NCBI RefSeq assembly: GCF_019655335.1
Contig: NZ_BPFD01000002.1
Location: 62,001 to 126,000, forward strand
DNA length: 64,000 nucleotides
Direction: 5' to 3'
Source of the DNA: Shewanella hafniensis
GTDB taxonomy: Bacteria > Pseudomonadota > Gammaproteobacteria > Enterobacterales > Shewanellaceae
Part shown: positions 57,975-64,000 of the stretch, one piece after another
Position numbering within the stretch: position 1 is the first letter of the stretch
Layout: each line of letters starts with the position of its first letter
Notes under the pieces: generated by a model
Database searches by the model: none
Told to the model about the DNA's origin: nothing
What the model saw: the letters and a program-made list of their open reading frames with translations, nothing else
Position numbers and translations under genes: made by a program

Positions 57975-58387
57975 ATGGCCACTGCCGCGACAATGCACGC
58001 CAGCAACCAATCGAATACATGCTGCCTAATTTAAGAATGGGCTGCGAGGCAAACTTTGATAGGACATATCCCTTCCCCAAAACTCTACATATACCACATG
58101 ATTTGTGAATAAAGTTTTTTGTCATTCAAAAGTATCGTTTTTTTGCTGTGCTCCTCTATTTTCTGACTGCAACTCTTACCGAAGCTTAGGTAAAAATTGC
58201 CTATTCCACGCTTCGCACATTCGTATCCGCTTAAAACTAATTCTTTAAATTTTATTTAAAATCAAGGTTTTAGTTAAAATAAACAAAGTTGGCATTATGT
58301 TCGCAAGTTAGAAATAACCATTAGCCGTTACCTTACAAATGACACAAACGGTCATGCGAAGGATTAAGACAAGGGCAGGAGGTTATT

Positions 58388-58564
58388 ATGTTAGGTTGGA
58401 CATTAGTATTTCTAGTTGTCGCTGTTATTGCCGGACTGTTTGGATTTACGGGTATCGCTGGCGCGGCAGCGGGAATCGCAAAAATTATTTTCTTCTTATT
58501 TATTGTGTTACTCGTAATTTCACTGCTGATTAATGCCCTCAAGGGCAAGTCACCGCGACTTTAA
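58388..58564 (+). CDS. DUF1328 (YtjA) small membrane protein
   Basis: A 58-aa protein consisting of two hydrophobic helices (about 3-22 and 30-50) with the family opening [20 protein letters not shown] and a [11 protein letters not shown] turn. AGGAGG lies 5 nt before the ATG, an excellent site. Its start and length match the DUF1328/YtjA family. It was found by translating the gap. Function unknown; E. coli relatives are stress-responsive. A lipoprotein gene follows 23 bp later, so they form a small operon. Confidence 0.88.
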   Translation: MLGWTLVFLVVAVIAGLFGFTGIAGAAAGIAKIIFFLFIVLLVISLLINALKGKSPRL

Positions 58565-58587
58565 TTTTTTTAGAAAAGGAGATGTAT

Positions 58588-58782
58588 ATGAAACCATTTA
58601 CTCTGATGACAAGCGCTTCACTGGCATTACTGCTCGCTTTAGGTTTAACCGCCTGTAGTGATAACAAAGCCGAAGATGCCGGCGAAAAAATTGATGAAGT
58701 GATGACTGATGCAGGTAATGCCATTGAAGATGCCTGTGAAGAAGTGAAAGAAGGCGTTAAGGCTAAAGATACTAAGTGCTAA
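58588..58782 (+). CDS. Small acidic lipoprotein
   Basis: A 64-aa lipoprotein. The signal peptide ends in the lipobox LTAC (about residue 23), and the mature 42 residues are acidic and helical with two further Cys (EDACEEV and the final KC). ATG at 58588 is preferred to 58582 because AAGGAG lies 7 nt upstream. It resembles small stress lipoproteins of the entericidin-like or YgdI type, but I cannot assign a family. It sits with the DUF1328 gene. Confidence 0.75.
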   Translation: MKPFTLMTSASLALLLALGLTACSDNKAEDAGEKIDEVMTDAGNAIEDACEEVKEGVKAKDTKC

Positions 58783-58926
58783 TCTGACACTTTAACCTAA
58801 CTTGAGGGTGGCAATAGACATATCTACTGCCACCCTTTTGATCTAATGTTAACAACGCGATTCACCGATTCAGTCAGCCGTTCAACATGCAGCGGTTAAA
58901 TCAAAAAACAGCATTGGAGGGCGCGT

Positions 58927-60633
58927 ATGCTAAGCAAAATCCACATCAAATATTTCTACTTTATGGGTGCCGTGTTACTCGCCTATTTTGCAGTAACGGG
59001 CACGTCTCCCCTGCTCACCTTTATTTGGGCTTGGACAAGCCTGTCGCTATTTTTAGTCGGTTCAGCCTACTGGTTTAATCTCGCCAGCATTTTTAGAAAG
59101 CGCCAAGATGGCACTATCCCTTGGTATATTCGCTGGGGCTTTATTCCGTTTTTATTGGGCAGTCGGCTGTATAATCATTGGGCCAGAAAACGCGACTCTG
59201 TGCCGTCGATGCAAAAGATAGATGAGCAGTTGTATCTCGGCTGCCGATTATTTTCTGCGGATCTGCAGAAAATCAAAGCCAATAAGATTACCGCCATTCT
59301 TGATGTGACCGCCGAGTTTGATGGCTTAGATTGGTCGCAGTTTGAAGATCATATCGAGTATTTGAACATTCCCATCCTCGACCATAGCGTGCCGACCAGT
59401 GCCCAGCTCAATCAAGCCGTTAACTGGTTGCATCGCCAAGTGCGCGCCAATAAACAGGTGCTGATCCACTGTGCTATGGGGCGCGGCCGCTCAGTACTGG
59501 TGCTCGCCGCCTATTTAGTCTGTAAAGATAAACAGCGCAACTTCGCCGAAGTACTGCAACAAATAAAGCAAGTTCGCAAAACTGCGGGCTTAAACAAATG
59601 GCAATTACGCGCCCTTGAACACATGCTTAAGCAAGGCAAAATCAACATCCACAAAGTGGCGTGGATTATCGCCAACCCAGTCTCCGGCGGCGGCAAATGG
59701 CAAGAATATGGCGAGCAAATCCAAGACGAACTAAAAGCCTATTTTGACCTAACGATAAAACTCACCAGCGAAAATGTCAGCGCAAACACCTTCGCCAAAA
59801 AAGCCCGCAGTAGCGGTGCAGATATCATCATCGCCTGCGGCGGCGATGGCACAGTGACAGAGGTGGCATCGGAAATAGTGAACACCGACATCGCCTTAGG
59901 GATCATTCCCTTAGGCACCACTAACGCCCTCAGCCACGCGCTATTTGGTTTAGGCAGTAAGCTTATTCCTGTCTCTCAGGCTTTAGATAATATTATCCAA
60001 GGACATTATCAAGCTATCGATACTGCCCGCTGTAATCAACATTTAGTCTTGCTACTTGTGGGGATTGGCTTTGAACAGCAGATGATCGAATCTGCGAGCC
60101 GTGAACGTAAAAATGCCCTCGGCCAGTTTGCCTACCTCGATGGCTTATGGCGCGCCGTGAATGCCGATATCACTTTAACCATACAGCTCAGCTTAGATGA
60201 TGCCGAGCCCACAACATTGACCACCCATAGCCTTATTGTTGCCAATGCCGCGCCGTTTACCAGCGTATTAGCGCAGGGCGATGGCGAGCCTAATATGACA
60301 GATGGCCTGCTCGATATTACCTGGCTAGATGCCGGCAGTGAGCCGACAGACAAGCTCCTTAGCCTAGCCGAATTAGCCATTGCAGGATGGGTAAAAGAAG
60401 GCAATAAAGACACACAGTCAAAGCCACCTAACGTGCCATCTAGCACAACCAAGGTTCACCACGCCCACGCAAAAAAAGTGCGTATTAGCAGTGAGCCCAA
60501 GTGTAAATATGTGATTGATGGCGAAATTTTTGAGCCCGCGGATCTCACCATTGAAGTTCAACCCGCATCTCTCAAGGTATTTGTGCCTTATCAAGAATCG
60601 ACTGAAAATGCTATCGACCCAAAAATCACGTAA
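58927..60633 (+). CDS. Dual-specificity phosphatase / diacylglycerol kinase fusion
   Basis: A 568-aa inner-membrane protein joining three parts. Residues 1-90 hold about three hydrophobic helices. Residues 95-235 are a dual-specificity phosphatase with the C-x5-R loop HCAMGRGRS (Cys182, Arg188) and an upstream general-acid Asp candidate in LDHSVP. Residues 245-560 are a diacylglycerol/sphingosine/lipid kinase catalytic domain with NPVSGGGK and GGDGTVTEV (305-313), PLGTTNALSHAL and the C-terminal YVIDGEIFE. It could work on a lipid phosphate; whether both halves share a substrate is inference. ATG at 58927 fits GGAGG about 7 nt upstream. Confidence 0.87.
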   Translation: MLSKIHIKYFYFMGAVLLAYFAVTGTSPLLTFIWAWTSLSLFLVGSAYWFNLASIFRKRQDGTIPWYIRWGFIPFLLGSRLYNHWARKRDSVPSMQKIDEQLYLGCRLFSADLQKIKANKITAILDVTAEFDGLDWSQFEDHIEYLNIPILDHSVPTSAQLNQAVNWLHRQVRANKQVLIHCAMGRGRSVLVLAAYLVCKDKQRNFAEVLQQIKQVRKTAGLNKWQLRALEHMLKQGKINIHKVAWIIANPVSGGGKWQEYGEQIQDELKAYFDLTIKLTSENVSANTFAKKARSSGADIIIACGGDGTVTEVASEIVNTDIALGIIPLGTTNALSHALFGLGSKLIPVSQALDNIIQGHYQAIDTARCNQHLVLLLVGIGFEQQMIESASRERKNALGQFAYLDGLWRAVNADITLTIQLSLDDAEPTTLTTHSLIVANAAPFTSVLAQGDGEPNMTDGLLDITWLDAGSEPTDKLLSLAELAIAGWVKEGNKDTQSKPPNVPSSTTKVHHAHAKKVRISSEPKCKYVIDGEIFEPADLTIEVQPASLKVFVPYQESTENAIDPKIT

Positions 60634-61324
60634 ATGACACTATCGCGATGTTTATTAAGATAAAAACAGCAAGCGCAATAAGCACTCGCATAAAATTAAA
60701 TTCACTCACTTTGGGGTGGGATTTTTGAGGACTATTGCTAAAATCCTGAAACTTACAGCCTATCGCTTGCGCGCATTGCTGCAAAACTTGCTGTAATTCC
60801 TGCTTGTCAGTGCTGTTAGCCAATTTCAGTTGACTCCCTTTAGGCTGCTGCACTTGTAAATAGGCGAGATAGTGATCGACCGTATCTTCCGCTTGGCGGT
60901 TACGGTCAAGCTGGTGCCAATGGGTTGTTTGTAGCAGATAGAGTTGCACAGCATTAATATCTGAAAAGGCATAGGCGCGCCAACGCCACAATCCAGGCAA
61001 CTTCCCATTCAATACACCTTTACCGAGCCACAATTGCTGTCGCTCGGTATCTAACCAAGATTGTTGCCGAACTAACGCTAGCGGCAGTACAGGGAACAAC
61101 AGAAAAAATGCCACCCAACCAAGCACAAGCCGTAACACGGGCTCGGGTTGTAACCAGGCCGCCCTCGCACAAAGCAATCCAAGCACTAACAAGGCAATGG
61201 CAAAAAACCACAGTAGAGGTCGGTACTGGGTACTCAACACCTTGAGATAAAGCGCACTCTTAGGAGGTTGATTAAGTATCACTGAACTTGTTCCTTGTTC
61301 CTTGTTCCTTGTTCCTTGTTCCAA
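60626..61324 (-). CDS. Hypothetical membrane protein with repeat-derived N-terminus
   Basis: About 218-232 aa, not assigned to a family. It has two hydrophobic helices at about 36-57 and 64-85, a soluble central part (about 95-190) and one C-terminal helix (about 212-230), suggesting a PH-like cytoplasmic domain between membrane segments. The frame begins with a TTG at 61324 inside a 7-bp repeat; a GTG at 61282 with AGGA 9 nt upstream is a better start. It overlaps the end of the phosphatase/kinase gene by 8 bp, convergently. Confidence 0.6.
   Translation of the reverse strand: MEQGTRNKEQGTSSVILNQPPKSALYLKVLSTQYRPLLWFFAIALLVLGLLCARAAWLQPEPVLRLVLGWVAFFLLFPVLPLALVRQQSWLDTERQQLWLGKGVLNGKLPGLWRWRAYAFSDINAVQLYLLQTTHWHQLDRNRQAEDTVDHYLAYLQVQQPKGSQLKLANSTDKQELQQVLQQCAQAIGCKFQDFSNSPQKSHPKVSEFNFMRVLIALAVFILINIAIVSFT
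61287..61322. repeat. Heptamer tandem repeat (CTTGTTC)5
   Basis: Five exact copies of CTTGTTC plus one base at the 5' end of the membrane-protein gene. Seven is not a multiple of three, so copy-number change would shift any frame read through it. Confidence 0.95.
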
Positions 61325-61485
61325 AAATTATCTCACCATCCCAAATTGACCTGTACTAGTAACAATATGAGGCATTGATAGTTTACACAATCAACACCTA
61401 ACTTATTTTTAGATCCTTTCGAGTTAAACCAACGACTGACATCCATGGAAATAACCGTTGCGATATCGCTCATATTGCAACGAAA

Positions 61486-61509
61486 AGCTGCAACTTTGCA
61501 GTTGCAGCT
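61486..61509 (-). terminator. Terminator of the MRJP-like gene
   Basis: A perfect 10-bp inverted repeat (61486-61495 and 61500-61509) with a TTGC loop, 7 bp after the stop; on the minus strand it is followed by TTTTCG. Confidence 0.7.
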
Positions 61510-61515
61510 AAGGTG

Positions 61516-62592
61516 TTATTGACCCGCAGCGGTATCCTCACCGGTCCAGAGTCGCATGATGCGATAAGGTGGTTTGGCTGTTTCAGCTTCGCCATTAAAG
61601 GCTTTTGCTTTATGCAATTGATTCACTGAAATATATAACCAGCCCGTTTCACCAAATTGCACACTATCGGGAAAATCCAGCAATGGAGAACTGACCACTG
61701 TTGATAGCGTACCTTTGTTATCTAGCATAGATATGGCATTGTGGTTCAAATTGGTGAAGTAATGATTACCTTGTTTGGACGTTGCAGCGCCATCTGACAC
61801 TGGCTTAGCTCCGACTAATTTTACAGTCGCGATAATTTTATCATTATTGCCTGTTTGTAAAGCCGCAGTCGATAACTGATACCAGTGAGTGCCATTCATT
61901 GCACCATAATAGAGTGTACTTCCATCGGCAGATAAACTGATGGGATTGACCGCGACACTAGCAACCTTGCCATTAAACAATGTTGTTTTGTTATCTATGT
62001 TCATTACTGCATCCGCTTCGGCCTGCAGCGAACTATGACCTGAAAAACGTACGGTATGACCATCGTCGATACGCACTGCTAAGAGGCCTGGGTTGGCGAT
62101 ATCGGCTAAATAAATCCAGCCTTTTTGTGAATCGACAACCAGATCCTGCATAAAGCTGCCTTTGGGCGCGAGTGCTTGGGGTAGGACAATTTGTTTATAT
62201 AGACTGCCATCCTTAATGTTGAATCCCCAAATCCTCGTCTGACCTAATTCTAACCCCATATCTGCGGTCCAGAGGTGTCCAGCCTTGTCCTGAGCAATAC
62301 CTAATAAGGTATCAAATTGAGCAGTATTGGCAGTCGAAGCTTTTTGCAAATCCATTGAAGGCCAAGCTTTATAAGCGTTGGTCTCACGATTAACTTCAAT
62401 CAATTGCAAACCTGATGGTGTATCAAATGGATGTACTGTGGCAAAAATCCGACCTTGTGCAGTGACGCTGACATTGCCAGGTCGTATTGGCAATTCAGCG
62501 ACTGTTTCAAGACTTCCTACTGCTGGGGTGGCGTTTACAAAACTACTGGCAGTCAAAGAAAGCCATAGTGCTGTAGTAAATAAGTGTTTCAT
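61516..62592 (-). CDS. Yellow/major-royal-jelly-like secreted protein
   Basis: A 358-aa exported protein with a signal peptide (about 1-21, ending VNA). The mature part is a six-bladed propeller of the MRJP/yellow family: RPGNVSVTAQGRIFATVHPF, LGIAQDKAGHLWTADMG, FMQDLVVDSQKGWIYLADI, and SADGSTLYYGAMNGTHWY are typical blade strands. Bacterial members are often labelled gluconolactonase- or dopachrome-related, but no catalytic role is proven here. It is monocistronic, with the regulator gene upstream in the same direction. Confidence 0.82.
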   Translation of the reverse strand: MKHLFTTALWLSLTASSFVNATPAVGSLETVAELPIRPGNVSVTAQGRIFATVHPFDTPSGLQLIEVNRETNAYKAWPSMDLQKASTANTAQFDTLLGIAQDKAGHLWTADMGLELGQTRIWGFNIKDGSLYKQIVLPQALAPKGSFMQDLVVDSQKGWIYLADIANPGLLAVRIDDGHTVRFSGHSSLQAEADAVMNIDNKTTLFNGKVASVAVNPISLSADGSTLYYGAMNGTHWYQLSTAALQTGNNDKIIATVKLVGAKPVSDGAATSKQGNHYFTNLNHNAISMLDNKGTLSTVVSSPLLDFPDSVQFGETGWLYISVNQLHKAKAFNGEAETAKPPYRIMRLWTGEDTAAGQ

Positions 62593-62699
62593 ATTCTATC
62601 TCCGCTTTTCTGTTTAAGGGCTGTAGAATAGGAGTTATTATTTACAAAAAAAATAGTGTAAAAATCGGTTCTGTTTCAATATTAATTTGATAATCAGCA

Positions 62700-64000
62700 C
62701 TATTCCGCCGTCGGCTCACCCGCTTCGACTTGTTGCTCGTACTTGCTGAGCTTGTTGTAGAGGGTTTTTACACTGATCCCCAGTTGCTCGGCAGTGTCAG
62801 TTTTATTGCCTTGAGTGGTTTCTAATGCTTGATAAATGGCGATTTTTTCTAAGTCTTCTAAACGCATGCCCTGCGGAATAACCACTTGGTCATCGGCAGA
62901 TGCCCCCATTTCACTCGCCTGTGGCAGTTGTAAGTGACTGGGTAAAATCTCTTGATCTGCCAAAATATAGGCTCGCTCAATGGCATGTTTTAATTCACGC
63001 ACATTCCCTGGCCAAGGATATGCCGCAATCATCTGCGCACTGTCTTCAGCGAGGCTTTTATTCTGCTTTTCGGCCACATTACGATAGGCAAGAAAATGCT
63101 GCGCTAGCCCGAGAATATCATCGCCACGTTCCCTTAATGGCGGAACGCGGATAGGGAACTGGGCCAAACGGAAATACAAATCTTCGCGAAATTGCCCAGC
63201 CTCAATCGCCACTATGGGATCACGATTAGTTGCCGCCACAATCCGCACATTGGCATGCTGCACTTTGGCACCGCCAACGGGACGATATTCGCTATTTTCA
63301 AGCACTCTGAGTAACTTCACTTGATGCTCAATCGGCATTTCGGTGACTTCATCAAGAAATAAGGTTCCACCTTCTGCCTGCTCAAATACGCCTTTGTGAT
63401 CGCGATTCGCACCAGTGAAAGCGCCTTTGACATGACCAAACAGCTCACTATCGACCAACTCAGGGCTTAATGCACCGCAGTTAATTGCAATAAAAGGCTC
63501 GTTCAATCTAGGGCTGGCAAGATGTATGGTATTGGCAACAAGCTCTTTCCCTGCGCCACTCTCTCCAATAATCAGCACATTACTGTCGGTCGCAGAAACG
63601 CGACGTATCGTACGATACAGCTTGTGCATAGCTGCAGAGGAACCGACAAGCAAACCATATTGGTCTAGCTCGCTGGAAAAAGGCCGAGGCCGGATTGGTG
63701 ATGAGACTAAATACTGGGCAAAATCGGCGAAGATGTCACTGATCAACGTCATATCGTAGGGTTTACGAAAATGATAACAGGCAAAATTCGACATTAACTG
63801 ATCAAGATTGGGGTTCGGCTGACCGTCGGAGAGAAATATAAACTCGATATTAGACAAGGCCGTATTGTCCAGCAGCCCAAGATAATCCTCGTGGCTAAGG
63901 CTAGACAGCTCAATGATGGCAACATCAACGTGGTTCGCCTCAAGCTGCTCTATCCAAGGTAAATCATCGACACTGCGTAGCTTATTAAAGTCGGCTGCGC
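62700..64000 (-). CDS. Sigma-54-dependent transcriptional activator (N-terminus outside window)
   Basis: NtrC-type activator, 5' end cut by the window edge. The frame is open from 62700 through 64000, beyond the first in-window start codon (TTG at 63857). The extra 47 codons read like a receiver-type alpha/beta domain (ANHVDVAIIELSS), and FIFLSDG and KPYDMTLI follow; no phospho-acceptor Asp is certain. The AAA+ domain has Walker A GESGAGKE, the sigma-54-contact GAFTGA, Walker B TLFLDEV and arginine-finger segments, and a Fis-type helix-turn-helix ends it (AEQLGISVKTLYNKL). Its target is unknown. Confidence 0.92.
   Translation of the reverse strand, partial: AADFNKLRSVDDLPWIEQLEANHVDVAIIELSSLSHEDYLGLLDNTALSNIEFIFLSDGQPNPNLDQLMSNFACYHFRKPYDMTLISDIFADFAQYLVSSPIRPRPFSSELDQYGLLVGSSAAMHKLYRTIRRVSATDSNVLIIGESGAGKELVANTIHLASPRLNEPFIAINCGALSPELVDSELFGHVKGAFTGANRDHKGVFEQAEGGTLFLDEVTEMPIEHQVKLLRVLENSEYRPVGGAKVQHANVRIVAATNRDPIVAIEAGQFREDLYFRLAQFPIRVPPLRERGDDILGLAQHFLAYRNVAEKQNKSLAEDSAQMIAAYPWPGNVRELKHAIERAYILADQEILPSHLQLPQASEMGASADDQVVIPQGMRLEDLEKIAIYQALETTQGNKTDTAEQLGISVKTLYNKLSKYEQQVEAGEPTAE

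Overview
This window looks like a chromosomal segment of a Shewanella species. The evidence is gene content and order: a complete pfaE/pfaR/pfaA-B-C-D polyunsaturated fatty acid (EPA-type) synthase locus, many gammaproteobacterial housekeeping genes, and several small families common in Shewanella and Vibrio (DUF3549, DUF3301, DUF2789, DUF3192, DUF2310). I see no insertion sequence, prophage, CRISPR array, tRNA or rRNA. The assignment rests on recognising protein families and was not checked by a search.

Region 1 (1-13.0 kb, mostly minus strand) is the classical block rpsB-tsf-pyrH-frr-uppS-cdsA-dxr-rseP-bamA-skp-lpxD-fabZ-lpxA. It joins translation, isoprenoid and phospholipid synthesis, outer-membrane protein assembly and lipid A synthesis. 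Hairpins sit between rpsB/tsf, tsf/pyrH and frr/uppS. Divergently, map-glnD-dapD runs on the plus strand (13.2-17.5 kb) and ends in a clear terminator.

Region 2 (17.6-32.5 kb) holds an HD-GYP phosphodiesterase, purU, a PTS EIIBC transporter, and the set yqcA / truC-yqcC ... syd / queF, which in E. coli is nearly contiguous. Between yqcC and syd, where E. coli carries csrB, there is a 1.7 kb stretch without protein genes. It encodes two tandem CsrB-like small RNAs on the minus strand. Each has many GGA-loop hairpins, a terminator, a TAGAAT -10 box, and an 18-bp GacA/UvrY-type box about 180 bp upstream of the predicted start. Small genes (DUF962, GNAT, DUF2789, DUF3192, DUF2310) fill the rest.

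Region 3 (32.5-37.0 kb) has a LysR regulator divergent from an SdsA1-like alkylsulfatase, then a Spo0M-like protein and a small lipoprotein.

Region 4 (37.2-57.8 kb) is the PUFA synthase locus. pfaE (phosphopantetheinyl transferase) is divergent from pfaR-pfaA-pfaB-pfaC, whose junctions all overlap by 4 bp, followed by pfaD. PfaE activates the five tandem ACPs of PfaA; PfaA, B, C and D then build the fatty acid. The pfaE mRNA leader is unusual: a good sigma-70 promoter is followed by perfect 30-bp tandem repeats. Each repeat encodes a mini-ORF whose stop abuts the next start, and the last overlaps the pfaE ATG. A leftward terminator and nested inverted repeats lie between this promoter and pfaR.

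Region 5 (57.8-64.0 kb) contains hairpin-rich intergenic DNA, a DUF1328 protein missed by ordinary length cut-offs, a small lipoprotein, a dual-specificity phosphatase/diacylglycerol-kinase fusion, a membrane protein whose 5' end is a heptamer repeat, a yellow/MRJP-like secreted protein, and a sigma-54 activator cut by the right edge.
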